Shown: in pieces, positions 17,017 through 25,586 of the stretch | Layout of the letters: every line of letters begins with the position of its first letter | Position numbering within the stretch: the stretch's first letter is position 1 | Source: Gluconacetobacter sacchari | Lineage (GTDB): Bacteria > Pseudomonadota > Alphaproteobacteria > Acetobacterales > Acetobacteraceae | Direction: 5' to 3' | DNA length: 51,526 bases | Assembly: GCF_014174255.1 (NCBI RefSeq) | Contig: NZ_JABEQJ010000034.1 | Location: 1 to 51,526 of the forward strand | Translations under genes and position numbers: made by a program | Notes under the pieces: generated by a model | Database searches by the model: none | What the model was told of the DNA's origin: nothing | Seen by the model: the letters and a program-made list of their open reading frames with translations, nothing else

Positions 17017-17793
17017 ATGCCGTTCGAGAATGTCCCCGATCCCGGCGCGCTCGCCGGTCGTCGTATCGTCATTACAGGCGCCGCGCGAGGATTGGGCGAG
17101 GCGATCGCACGCGCCTGCGCCGCGATGGGCGCCACCCTGTGGCTTGCCGATATCCTGGACGGTGCGGGACGCAGGACGGCCGAGACCATCGCCGGGGATT
17201 TCGGAAAGCCCGTTCATTTCAGCCAGGTCGATCTTTCCGACGCCGATTCGATCGCGGCATTCGGATGCGCCGTGCGCGACATGTGGGGCGAGACCGACGG
17301 ATTGGTCAATAACGGCGCTATCGCCACCAATGTCGGTGGCAAACGCTTCGAGGAAATCGATATCGGCCTGTGGGACCGTGTCCAGCGGGTGAATGTGCGC
17401 GGCACATGGCTGATGACGCGCGCGCTCAGCCCGCTATTTTCCCGGCGCGCCAGGATAGTCAATCTCGCGTCCGACACCGCTCTCTGGGGGGCGCCGAACC
17501 TGCTCGCCTATACCGCGAGCAAGGGGGCGGTCATCGCCATGACCCGGTCGCTCTCGCGCGAACTCGGGCCGCGCGGGATCGGCATCGCGGCGGTCGCGCC
17601 TGGCATCGTGAGAACGGAGGCCACGGAATACGTCCCGAAGCAGCGGCACGACCTTTACGAGAACGGGCGTGCCGTTCCCGGCCCGCAGGACCCGGACGAT
17701 ATTGTCGGAGTCGTCGGCTTCCTGTTGACTGACTATGCCCTTGCATTGACCGGCCAGGTGCTGCCGGTCAATGCAGGCTTCGTGTTCACCTGA
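17017..17793 (+). CDS. Short-chain dehydrogenase/reductase
   Basis: A classical SDR of 258 aa that oxidises or reduces a hydroxyl/keto group with NAD(P). It has the cofactor motif TGAARGLG near residue 24, the NNGA segment near 90, a serine in NLASDT near 150, and the YTASK motif near 167, so the catalytic tetrad is intact. The ATG at 17017 is preceded by AAGGAG at ideal spacing; an in-frame GTG at 17005 overlaps that site. First gene of a six-gene rightward operon (SDR, IclR, SDR, ThDP enzyme, aspartate-dehydrogenase-like, aldehyde dehydrogenase) with short or overlapping junctions. Confidence 0.9.
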   Translation: MPFENVPDPGALAGRRIVITGAARGLGEAIARACAAMGATLWLADILDGAGRRTAETIAGDFGKPVHFSQVDLSDADSIAAFGCAVRDMWGETDGLVNNGAIATNVGGKRFEEIDIGLWDRVQRVNVRGTWLMTRALSPLFSRRARIVNLASDTALWGAPNLLAYTASKGAVIAMTRSLSRELGPRGIGIAAVAPGIVRTEATEYVPKQRHDLYENGRAVPGPQDPDDIVGVVGFLLTDYALALTGQVLPVNAGFVFT

Positions 17794-17816
17794 AACAAGA
17801 CGGGAAGGCAGACGGC

Positions 17817-18647
17817 ATGTCAGAGTCCGACGACGACGCAAAAGACGAGGGCAACGGATATGTGTCGCCGCCGGTGCAGCGCGCGGCCCGGCTGCTTCGC
17901 TATATCGGCGACGGCGGTTCGCTCGCCAACGTCAAGGCCGCGGCGGCGGCTCTGGGCATCAGCCGGACGACGCTGCTGCGTCTCCTCCATACGCTGGAGA
18001 TGGAGCGATTCATCGAGCGCGCCCGCGATGGTGAATACCAGATCGGAATCGGCCTTGTCGGCCTGGTGGGCGAAAGCGCCTTCGGCCAGGGGCTGGTCCG
18101 GATCGCCCTGCCCATCGTGGCGAATCTCGCCGAAAAATCGGGCCTGTCTGCACATCTGGGCGTCCTCGACGGGCGCGAGGCCGTCTATCTCGCCCGCCGC
18201 GTGCCCAATGTACCGCTGGCCAGCAACATCTCCGTCGGTTCGCGCGTCGGCGCTCACGCCACGACGCTCGGCCGCGCCATTCTCGCCTGGCTCGACCCGG
18301 AGGACGTGCGGGCTCTGTACGAGAATTGTCCGCTCGGCCAGTATACCGACCGCACGCCCGCGTCATGGAAGACCCTGAGCGAGACGCTGAAACGCGAGCG
18401 GGAAACGGGATACTCGGAAAGCGATGGCCTGTATTCCGACGGTGTCAGTTCCATCGCGGCCCCCGTGTTCGACGAGTCGGGACGTCCCATCGCATCCGTC
18501 AATGTCTCCGGTCCCACGCCGCTTTTCGAGACGGAGGGTGGACGTCGCGCATATATCGCCGATCTCGTCACGGACGCGGCTCGCCAGATCTCGGTGCGGC
18601 TCGGCTGGCGCGCGACGGTCATGACCCACACCCGGACCGCGTCATAG
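17817..18647 (+). CDS. IclR-family transcriptional regulator (second)
   Basis: A 276-aa IclR protein: N-terminal winged HTH at about residues 20-80, with ALGISRTTLLRLLHTLE as the recognition region, and a C-terminal GAF-like effector domain. It is encoded inside the operon, 23 bp after the first SDR and 10 bp before the second, so it is co-transcribed with the enzymes and probably autoregulated through the palindrome at 16907-16935. It resembles the first IclR (11678) in length and fold, but the sequences differ clearly, so I see no recent duplication. Confidence 0.9.
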   Translation: MSESDDDAKDEGNGYVSPPVQRAARLLRYIGDGGSLANVKAAAAALGISRTTLLRLLHTLEMERFIERARDGEYQIGIGLVGLVGESAFGQGLVRIALPIVANLAEKSGLSAHLGVLDGREAVYLARRVPNVPLASNISVGSRVGAHATTLGRAILAWLDPEDVRALYENCPLGQYTDRTPASWKTLSETLKRERETGYSESDGLYSDGVSSIAAPVFDESGRPIASVNVSGPTPLFETEGGRRAYIADLVTDAARQISVRLGWRATVMTHTRTAS

Positions 18648-18657
18648 GAGAATCGAG

Positions 18658-19440
18658 ATGGATCTGGGGCTACGCGGGAAAATGGCTGTCGTCACCGGAG
18701 GAAGTTCGGGAATCGGGCTTGCCGCCGCCCGCGTTCTCCTGGACGAAGGCATGGCCGTCGCCATCTGCGGACGCAATGCCGAACGGCTGGACGCGGCACG
18801 GCAGTCGCTGGCCCCGCACGGTGATGTCCTCGCCGTGCAATGCGATATTCTGGAGGCGGGAGACGTCGAGCGCCTGCGCCGCGATGTCGCCGGATGGCAG
18901 GGGCGCTGCGACCTGCTAGTCAACAATGCCGGCCAGGGGCGCGTCTCGACCTTCGCCGAGACGACGGACGAGGCCTGGAGCGAGGAGCTGAGGCTGAAAT
19001 TCTTCAGTCAGATCCATACGATCCGTGCCTTCGGGCCTATGCTGCGCCAATCGGGGCAGGGTGCGATCGTCGCCGTGAATTCGCTGCTCGCCTACCAGCC
19101 CGAACCGCATATGGTCTGCACCTCGGCGGCCAGGGCCGGCGTGCAGAACATGCTGAAATCCCTCGCCGGAGAGTTCGCCCCCGACATCCGGGTCAACGCC
19201 GTCGTCGTCGGCCTGATCGAATCCGGCCAGTGGGAACGCCGCTTTCAGGCTCGGGAAGATCGCGGAATCACCCGTGCCGAATGGCTCGCGGATCTCGGCA
19301 GGGAAAAGAATATCCCGATGAAAAGACTCGGACGTCCGGAAGAGGTGGCCAACGCCATCGCCTTTCTCGGCTCGCCAGCCTCCGCCTTTATCACCGGTAG
19401 CCAGATCGAAGTGTCCGGCGGCCTCTCCAGACATATCTGA
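18658..19440 (+). CDS. SDR-family protein lacking the YxxxK motif
   Basis: A 260-aa protein with the SDR Rossmann fold: TGGSSGIG near residue 13, NNAGQG near 90, and a C-terminal segment (ITGSQIEVSGG) typical of the family. Where YxxxK is expected it reads CTSAARAG, so both the Tyr and the Lys are missing. The local pattern TSAARAG also occurs, from memory, in a divergent SDR subgroup. The product may use different chemistry, such as dehydration or isomerisation, or may be a non-catalytic binding protein. AGGAG precedes the start. Third gene of the rightward operon. Confidence 0.85.
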   Translation: MDLGLRGKMAVVTGGSSGIGLAAARVLLDEGMAVAICGRNAERLDAARQSLAPHGDVLAVQCDILEAGDVERLRRDVAGWQGRCDLLVNNAGQGRVSTFAETTDEAWSEELRLKFFSQIHTIRAFGPMLRQSGQGAIVAVNSLLAYQPEPHMVCTSAARAGVQNMLKSLAGEFAPDIRVNAVVVGLIESGQWERRFQAREDRGITRAEWLADLGREKNIPMKRLGRPEEVANAIAFLGSPASAFITGSQIEVSGGLSRHI

Positions 19441-19450
19441 CGGATCAACC

Positions 19451-21154
19451 ATGACTGACTCTCTATTGGATCACGCCGCTCCCAGCGATACCGCCGCGCG
19501 GACCATGCCGGTCGGAGACCTCGTGGCGGCATGGCTCGCCGAAACGGGCGTGAAAGTCGTCTTCGGCGTCATCTCGATCCATAACATGCCCATCCTTGAC
19601 GCCATCGCCCGCCAGGGCCGCCTCCGCTTCGTACCCGCCCGGGGCGAAGCCGGCGCCATGAACATGGCCGACGCCTATGCCCGTACGACGTGCGGCCTGG
19701 GTGTCGTCATCACCAGCACCGGCACCGCCGCGGGCAATGCCGCCGGCAGCCAGGTCGAGGCTTTGACCGCCTGCTCCCCGGTGTTGCATATCACCACCCA
19801 GATCGACCGGCCCTTCATCGACCGCGACCGCGCGCCCATCCACGACGTTCCGCGCCAGCCGGAAATGCTGCGTGGTGTTTCCAAGGCGGTCCTGCGTGCC
19901 TGGTCGGCGGCCTCGGTCGTTACCACGCTCGCCGCAGGCGCGTCCGCCGCCCTTTCCGCTCCCTCGGGGCCCGTGGCCGTCGAAATTCCCATCGACGTGC
20001 AGCGGGAGTCGGCCATCGTTCCCCGCATCTGGCCTAAGCCGCTGACATCCCGCGTGCAGCCCGACGACGCAGCGCTCGACGACCTCGCCGCGATGCTGCG
20101 CTCCGCCCGCCGTCCCGTCTTCTGGTTCGGCGGCGGCGCGCGCGGCGCGGCCGCGCAGGCCGCCGAACTGGTGCGCCGGGGCGTCGCCGCCGTCACCAGC
20201 ACCAACGGGCGCGCCACCGTGCCCGAAGATTCGCCATCCTCGCTGGGCGCGTTCAACATGACGCCGAAAGCCCAGGCCCTGTATGACAGCGCCGATCTCA
20301 CCGTCATCGTTGGCTCCCGACTGCGCGGAAACGAGACGCGCAACAACGAAATGCGACTTGGCAAGACCGTCGTGCAGATCGACGCCGATGCAAGCCAGGG
20401 CGCACGCAACTATCCCGTCGACCTGTTCATCCACGGCGACGCGGCCGAAATTCTCCAGGCCATCCTGGACAGGATTCCGGACGCGCTGCCGACAGACAGC
20501 CGTCTCTGCGCGGACGTGACGGCGGCGCGCGAAAGCGGCGAAGCCGACCTGCGCGATACGCTCGGCCCCTATGCCGTCATCGCCGAGACCCTGCGCGACG
20601 TGGTCTTCCAGCGTCGCCTCGCCTTCGTGCGCGACGTCACCATCTCCAACTCCACCTTCGGCAACCGTTACGTCCGGCTCGCGGCGCCCAATCTCGGCGT
20701 ACATGCGCTTGGCGGCGGAATCGGCCAGGGTATCGCGATGGCGATCGGTGCCGCCATGTCCGGCGCGGCCCCGCGCACCATCGCCCTGGTCGGCGACGGC
20801 GGCGCCATGCTCTATGTCGGCGAACTGACGACGGCGGTCGAAGAAAAGGCCGATATCGTCTTCATCCTGATGAACGACCGTGGATATGGCGTCATCCGCA
20901 ACATCCAGGACGCACAGTACCAAGGCCGTCATCACTACACGCTGGACGCGATCCCGGATTTCGGAAAGCTCGCCGAAGCCATGAATCTGCCCCACCGGCG
21001 GATCTCCGACATCGACGCCTTCCCCGCGGCACTCGCCTCGGCTCTGGATGCCTCCGGCCCGATCATGCTTGAAATCGACATGATCGCCATCGGCCCCTTC
21101 GCCCGCAGCTTCGCGGGTCCGCCGGCGGGTGCGGCGGGAAAGCCGACGACATGA
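19451..21154 (+). CDS. Thiamine-diphosphate-dependent enzyme, decarboxylase/acetolactate-synthase-like
   Basis: A 567-aa ThDP enzyme with the three-domain layout of 2-oxoacid decarboxylases. The activating glutamate lies in ARGEAGAMNMADAY near residue 60. The central domain spans about 200-340. The ThDP/Mg motif begins GDGGAMLY near 455 and ends at MND about 28 residues later. Likely chemistry is decarboxylation of a 2-oxo acid to an aldehyde, or carboligation. An aldehyde dehydrogenase two genes downstream supports decarboxylation followed by oxidation. The stop overlaps the next start (ATGA at 21151-21154). Benzoylformate decarboxylase-like activity is possible, but the sequence cannot decide. 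Confidence 0.85.
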   Translation: MTDSLLDHAAPSDTAARTMPVGDLVAAWLAETGVKVVFGVISIHNMPILDAIARQGRLRFVPARGEAGAMNMADAYARTTCGLGVVITSTGTAAGNAAGSQVEALTACSPVLHITTQIDRPFIDRDRAPIHDVPRQPEMLRGVSKAVLRAWSAASVVTTLAAGASAALSAPSGPVAVEIPIDVQRESAIVPRIWPKPLTSRVQPDDAALDDLAAMLRSARRPVFWFGGGARGAAAQAAELVRRGVAAVTSTNGRATVPEDSPSSLGAFNMTPKAQALYDSADLTVIVGSRLRGNETRNNEMRLGKTVVQIDADASQGARNYPVDLFIHGDAAEILQAILDRIPDALPTDSRLCADVTAARESGEADLRDTLGPYAVIAETLRDVVFQRRLAFVRDVTISNSTFGNRYVRLAAPNLGVHALGGGIGQGIAMAIGAAMSGAAPRTIALVGDGGAMLYVGELTTAVEEKADIVFILMNDRGYGVIRNIQDAQYQGRHHYTLDAIPDFGKLAEAMNLPHRRISDIDAFPAALASALDASGPIMLEIDMIAIGPFARSFAGPPAGAAGKPTT

Positions 21155-21972
21155 TCGCGCCAACCATCGATCTCGGACTGATAGGCTGCGGATCGATGGC
21201 CGCAACCGTCATCCGCGCCATCCAGACCGCGGGCATCACACTCTCTTCGGTCGCAATTCTCACCCGCCCCGACCGCGCCGCGGACCCGGCGCAGATCGCG
21301 GTCCGCCTCGGCCTGCGGCCCGAATGCGTCAGGATCGTGGGCGACGCCGCCGGCCTTGTCGCCCTCGCGCCGCGCATCGTCGCGGAATGCGCGTCGCAGG
21401 ACGCCGTCCGGGCAGCCGTGCCGCCTCTCCTCGCCGCCGGGATCGAGACCGTGATCGCCTCGGTCGGCGCCCTTGCCGACGCCGACACCCTACGCGCTCT
21501 GTGCGCGCGGGACACCAGCGCACTGCGGATCGCGACCGGGGCCGTCGGCGGCATGGATGCGCTGGCCGCCGCCCGGCTGTCGGGTCTGGCCGAGGTCACG
21601 TATGTCGGGCGCAAGCCGCCGGCCTCCTGGCCGGGCGGCGGCACGGGCCATGCGGTGATTTTCGAGGGAACGGCCCGCGAAGCCGCCCTGAAATTCCCGA
21701 AAAACGCCAACGTCGCCGCCACGGTCGCCTTCGCCGGTCTTGGATTGGATGCGACAGAAGTGCGCCTCGTCGCCGACCCGGGGTGCATGCACAACGTGCA
21801 TGAAATCTCATTCTCTGCCGGATGCGCAAAAGGTTTTTTCAGAATGGAGGGCCTGCCGTCGCCAGACAATCCCCGAACGTCCCTCACCGCGGGCTTCAGT
21901 GTCGCGCGCTGCGTTCTGGACAGCCTCAGGCCCGGTCCGCATTTCTCGTCCCCGGACCTGATGCCCGCATGA
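21151..21972 (+). CDS. Aspartate-dehydrogenase-like (NadX family) oxidoreductase
   Basis: A 273-aa protein with an N-terminal Rossmann segment GLIGCGSMA (residues 9-17) and the C-terminal pattern FPKNANVAATVAFAG ... DPGCMHNVHEIS, characteristic of L-aspartate dehydrogenase (NadX). In that family the His near the NVHEI motif is catalytic. NadX makes iminoaspartate for NAD synthesis or acts in aspartate turnover. Here no nadA or nadC is adjacent, and the gene is locked between a ThDP enzyme and an aldehyde dehydrogenase by ATGA overlaps at both ends. A role on another amino or imino acid, or a carbonyl intermediate of the pathway, is therefore likely. Confidence 0.8.
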   Translation: MIAPTIDLGLIGCGSMAATVIRAIQTAGITLSSVAILTRPDRAADPAQIAVRLGLRPECVRIVGDAAGLVALAPRIVAECASQDAVRAAVPPLLAAGIETVIASVGALADADTLRALCARDTSALRIATGAVGGMDALAAARLSGLAEVTYVGRKPPASWPGGGTGHAVIFEGTAREAALKFPKNANVAATVAFAGLGLDATEVRLVADPGCMHNVHEISFSAGCAKGFFRMEGLPSPDNPRTSLTAGFSVARCVLDSLRPGPHFSSPDLMPA

Positions 21973-23516
21973 TACCCGGCCCGGTCCCCTCGCAAGGAAA
22001 CATGCCGATGCCCGTTCCCGACCCGGGGTTCACTCCCGACGACCTGCCCGACGGTCGTATCTTCCTGGCGGGCACATTCCGCGAAGGACGAGGCACGGAA
22101 ATCGAATCCCGCTTCCCCGCCGACGGCAGCCTCAATCGCGTCATGCGCGAGGCAGGAGAGCAGGATGTGGCGGACGCGATCGCGGCGGCGCGGAAAGCGC
22201 AGCAAGACCATGCCTGGCGCGATCTCCTGGCGCATCAGCGCGCGGACTATCTCTACAGGATTGCCCACGGCCTGGCCGCGAACGCCGATCGCATCGCCTA
22301 TATCCAGAGCCGCGACACCGGAAAGACCCTGAAGGAGACACGCGCGCTCGCCATGAGCGCCGCCGGAACCTTCCGCTACTTCGCCGCCGCGCTGGAGACG
22401 ATGGAAGAAGCGATCACCCCCTCGCGGGGGCCGTGGATGACATTGTCGCGCTTCGAACCCATCGGCCTTGTCGCCGCCATCACGCCCTGGAACTCCCCGA
22501 TCGCCAGCGACGCCCAGAAGGTCGCGCCGGCTCTCGCGGCGGGCAACGCGGTGATCCTCAAACCGGCAAGCTGGAGTCCGCTGGTCGGGCTGGAATTCGC
22601 CCGCATCGTGGCGGAGGCCGGCTTGCCCCCCGGGCTGCTTTCCGTGCTGCCCGGCGGGGGACAGTCGGTCGGCGACAGGCTGGTGAACGACCCGGCCATC
22701 GGGCGCATTTCCTTTACCGGCGGCACGAAGGTCGGCCACGCCATCGCCAGCAACGCCGCGAAACGGCTCATCCCCGTGTCGCTGGAACTCGGCGGCAAAT
22801 CCCCCACCATCGTCCTGCCCGACGCCGATCTCGACCAGGCGCTGGCCGGCATTCTCTATGGCATGTTCTCATCGTCGGGACAGTCCTGCATCGCCGGCTC
22901 GCGTCTCTTCATCCATCGCTCGCTCTATCACGATTTTCTCGAACGCCTGGTCGCCGCCACCCGCGCCCTGAAAGTCGGCCATCCCTTCGATCCGCAAACC
23001 CAGGTCGCCCCGCTGATCCACCCCGATCACGTCGCGAATGTCGACCGTTGGGTCGATATCGCCCGCGCGGAGGGCGGCCGCGTCCTCGCCGGGGGCCATC
23101 GGCCGAAGGGTGCGTCGTGGGACGACGGATATTATTATCTGCCGACGATCATCGACAAGGTGACCAACGAGGCCGCCATCTGCCGCGAGGAAGTCTTCGG
23201 TCCCGTCCTCGTCGCGATGCCCTTCGATACGGAAGAGGACGTCATCCGCATGGCCAATGACAGCCAGTATGGCCTTGCCTGCGGCGTCTGGACCCGTGAC
23301 GTCACCCGCGCCCTCGCCATCGGACGCGCCATCACCGCCGGAACGGTCTGGATCAATACCTATAAGCAGTTTTCCATTTCCACGCCCTTCGGCGCGGACA
23401 AGGAAAGCGGCGCGGGCCGCGAGAAGGGACTGGACGGCCTGCGCACCTACATGCGTCAGAAATCCTATTACATGGACACGTCGCACCATGTGATTCCGTG
23501 GGCAAACGCAGGCTGA
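21969..23516 (+). CDS. Aldehyde dehydrogenase
   Basis: An NAD(P)-dependent aldehyde dehydrogenase of up to 515 aa that oxidises an aldehyde to the acid. Visible motifs: ITPWNSP near residue 170, the catalytic Glu in LELGGKSP, the nucleophile Cys in SSGQSCIAGSR, and EEVFGPV further on. The ATG at 21969 overlaps the previous stop (ATGA). The ATG at 22002, preceded by AAGGA, may be the real start. Last gene of the rightward operon, followed by a strong hairpin. Together with the ThDP enzyme it would convert a 2-oxo acid to the next shorter carboxylic acid. Confidence 0.93.
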   Translation: MIPGPVPSQGNMPMPVPDPGFTPDDLPDGRIFLAGTFREGRGTEIESRFPADGSLNRVMREAGEQDVADAIAAARKAQQDHAWRDLLAHQRADYLYRIAHGLAANADRIAYIQSRDTGKTLKETRALAMSAAGTFRYFAAALETMEEAITPSRGPWMTLSRFEPIGLVAAITPWNSPIASDAQKVAPALAAGNAVILKPASWSPLVGLEFARIVAEAGLPPGLLSVLPGGGQSVGDRLVNDPAIGRISFTGGTKVGHAIASNAAKRLIPVSLELGGKSPTIVLPDADLDQALAGILYGMFSSSGQSCIAGSRLFIHRSLYHDFLERLVAATRALKVGHPFDPQTQVAPLIHPDHVANVDRWVDIARAEGGRVLAGGHRPKGASWDDGYYYLPTIIDKVTNEAAICREEVFGPVLVAMPFDTEEDVIRMANDSQYGLACGVWTRDVTRALAIGRAITAGTVWINTYKQFSISTPFGADKESGAGREKGLDGLRTYMRQKSYYMDTSHHVIPWANAG

Positions 23517-23534
23517 ACAGAACACCGGGCGCCT

Positions 23535-23567
23535 CTCCGGAACCGCCATGATGAACGGCGGTTCCGG
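23535..23567 (+). terminator. Hairpin terminator of the catabolic operon
   Basis: Perfect 12-bp arms TCCGGAACCGCC (23535-23546) and GGCGGTTCCGGA (23556-23567) around a 9-nt loop, just after the aldehyde dehydrogenase. There is no clear T run. It marks the right edge of the island. Confidence 0.6.
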
Positions 23568-23624
23568 ATAACGATCAAGGCCAGCGCCAGCACGGCGGCG
23601 GGCCCCCTTCGGCGTGCGGCGCGC

Positions 23625-24017
23625 CTACAATCCGCCGGTCAGCACGCCGGCGATGTTCCCCCGGGTCTGCTGGCCCAGCGCGTTCAGCCGGTTCTGTTCG
23701 GTCGTACCGGCGTTACGCAGGCGGTTCATCTGGTTCTGCGGCGCATCGCGCACGGCATCGACCGCATTCTGGCCGGCTTGCAGCCGCTGCCGGGCGTTCT
23801 TCGTCACGCCGTCGCGATAGGCGCGGCCACGTCCGGCCAGGCAATCCTCGCGCCGGGCCAGGCGGCCGGCGACATCCCATCCCGGGGCCTGGCTGTCTGC
23901 ACCGGATGGGGCACAGGCCGCATCCGCCGCGCGCGCGGCCGGCATGGCGGCGGGCAGCCCCCCGGCCAGCACGGTCATGGGCAGGGCGAAGGCAAGCAGG
24001 ATTTTCCGGATCGTCAT
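23625..24017 (-). CDS. Small exported protein of unknown function
   Basis: A 130-aa protein I do not recognise. The start at 24017 opens a clear Sec signal (MTIRKILLAFALPMTVLAGG, then Ala-rich to about residue 32). The mature part has two cysteines (near residues 35 and 54) that could form a disulfide. A Gln/Asn/Arg-rich helical tail follows, containing repeats of the type QNxxNRL near 95-112, probably amphipathic or coiled. It is likely periplasmic or surface-associated. It stands convergent to the catabolic operon with no coupled neighbour. Confidence 0.7.
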   Translation of the reverse strand: MTIRKILLAFALPMTVLAGGLPAAMPAARAADAACAPSGADSQAPGWDVAGRLARREDCLAGRGRAYRDGVTKNARQRLQAGQNAVDAVRDAPQNQMNRLRNAGTTEQNRLNALGQQTRGNIAGVLTGGL

Positions 24018-24135
24018 CGATCGATTCTCATATTCTGTGACAACAGCGCACCGGACCATGCCGCGATGGCGGGAATAGGTCCATCGTATGGCAGAACTGG
24101 GCCAGCCGCATGGGTCGGGCGAACGCGACAGCCGC

Positions 24136-24414
24136 TCAGCGGATCGTCAGATGCGGCGGCGGCACATCCACCACGGGCGCGGGCAACAGCGGCACGGCAA
24201 GGGCGGGCGGCGCGGGCTCCCCATGGGGCGCGGTCTTCACCACCGCCACCGGAATGGCGGTATAGCGCGGCTTGGGCGGTGGCTTCGGATGGCGCGACAG
24301 GGTCACGAACAGCACGCCATAGGCCACGGCGAGCACGGCCATCACCCCGAGCTTGAGCTTCTTCGGGTTCGGCAGTCTGGGCAGGAGAGAAGACGGAGCT
24401 GAGCGCAGGCGCAT
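24136..24414 (-). CDS. Small single-pass membrane protein, Pro-rich
   Basis: A 92-aa hypothetical protein. The ATG at 24414 gives a basic N-terminus, one membrane segment (about residues 20-40, LKLGVMAVLAVAYGVLFVTL) and a Pro-rich periplasmic tail with PPPKPRY and PAPPALAVPLLPAP. The longer frame upstream is Arg-rich and unlikely. The topology is like small cell-envelope linker proteins, but I find no family match. It diverges from the Ivy gene across 194 bp. Confidence 0.5.
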   Translation of the reverse strand: MRLRSAPSSLLPRLPNPKKLKLGVMAVLAVAYGVLFVTLSRHPKPPPKPRYTAIPVAVVKTAPHGEPAPPALAVPLLPAPVVDVPPPHLTIR

Positions 24415-24608
24415 GACGGCGACAATATTCCTCGACAGGCTGGCGCGCCGGCACACGGCCGGCCGCCCCGCACCATACACCAGACGGCGGCCCGTTGCGC
24501 CCGCGCCGGAAAAAAGATCGGTCGCCGGAAAAATATTGTAAACCGCGCGCCGCCATAAGCGTCCTGTGACCGCCTTCCCATTCCCGCAGCCCAGGAGCCA
24601 CCCCCGAC

Positions 24609-25040
24609 GTGCCACGCCGTGCCATGCGCCTCATCCCCGCCTGTTCCGTCATCCTGCTGCTGGCCGGCCATTCCACCCGGGCGGCCGAGCCGACGCAGAC
24701 CGCCGACCTGCTGCTGGAGGCCCCGTATCGCCGGGCCTATGTCGTCATGCAGCGCTTTCCCGACTGGGTCAGTCGCGGGCAGGCCACGTCGACGCCGGTA
24801 TCGCGGGTCGCCTCGGGCGGGCGGACCTATCTGCTGGGTCACCTGTGCAAGCCCCACGATTGCGCCGACAACCAGCTCGACATCGTCTTCGCCGCCGACG
24901 GTCACGCGGCCTGGGGGTTGCTGCATGTCCGGCCGGACGCCGCGCACCCGTTCCTGCAAAGCTGGCTGGGCAGCCCCGACGAGGAAATCCAGGCCCTGCT
25001 GCTGCGGAACTTCGCCGCCAACAACCCGCCCGGACCATAG
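24609..25040 (+). CDS. Ivy-family (inhibitor of vertebrate lysozyme) protein
   Basis: A 143-aa exported protein. A signal peptide (about 1-25, ending STRA-AEP) is followed by a compact domain with the Ivy signature CKPHDC at about residues 80-85. In characterised Ivy proteins this disulfide-closed loop carries the His that inserts into the C-type lysozyme active site. The protein should protect periplasmic peptidoglycan from host or competitor lysozyme, or modulate endogenous lytic enzymes. The GTG at 24609 is 11 bp after AGGAG; an ATG at 24624 is also possible. An unrelated small exported protein follows after 126 bp. Confidence 0.82.
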   Translation: MPRRAMRLIPACSVILLLAGHSTRAAEPTQTADLLLEAPYRRAYVVMQRFPDWVSRGQATSTPVSRVASGGRTYLLGHLCKPHDCADNQLDIVFAADGHAAWGLLHVRPDAAHPFLQSWLGSPDEEIQALLLRNFAANNPPGP

Positions 25041-25166
25041 CAGCCGGACGCCGGGCGAAGCACCCGCCCGGCATCTTTCGCCGGCCGGCGCTTCCTGCCA
25101 TAGTCCCGCGGCGCGCAGCACCCCCGGGTCCGCGCGCCAGAGGAATATCCCAGTGGAATAGCCAGT

Positions 25167-25565
25167 GTGACGATCACCCATTCCGGCCGGCGTGCCGTCC
25201 TGTTCCTGTCCGGCCTCCTTGCCGCCACCCCCGCGATCGCCCAGGACGACGGAGCGGCCGGCTCCCCCGCCCTGGAACTCCAGAGAATCGTGGCGGCCCT
25301 GCAAGTCAATCCCAACGCCGCCAGCCAGGCCTGCGTCGACGCGCTGACCGAACTGCACAAGACCCAGGCCACGCTGGACGCCGAGCAGACACGGACCAAC
25401 GACCCCGATGTGGATGTGGCACGCGACGTGCTGGAAACGGATTTCGAAACCGCGATCCATGACTGCCAGCCCGATGCGGCCGCCCTGTGCGCCAAGGGCG
25501 GCACCGACCCCAAGCTGGCCAAAGCCTGCCTGATGGTGGATCAAGCCGCCCCGCCGCCGAAATGA
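25167..25565 (+). CDS. Small exported Cys-containing protein
   Basis: A 132-aa protein of unknown family. It has a signal peptide (AVLFLSGLLAATPAIA, cleavage near residue 25), then an acidic, helical mature part with four cysteines (about residues 52, 92, 100 and 113) that could form two disulfides. It follows the Ivy gene in the same direction and converges on opgH, ending 21 bp from its stop. Probably periplasmic; no function assigned. Confidence 0.65.
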   Translation: MTITHSGRRAVLFLSGLLAATPAIAQDDGAAGSPALELQRIVAALQVNPNAASQACVDALTELHKTQATLDAEQTRTNDPDVDVARDVLETDFETAIHDCQPDAAALCAKGGTDPKLAKACLMVDQAAPPPK

Positions 25566-25586
25566 ACCGACGGCCCCCCGGGCGCC

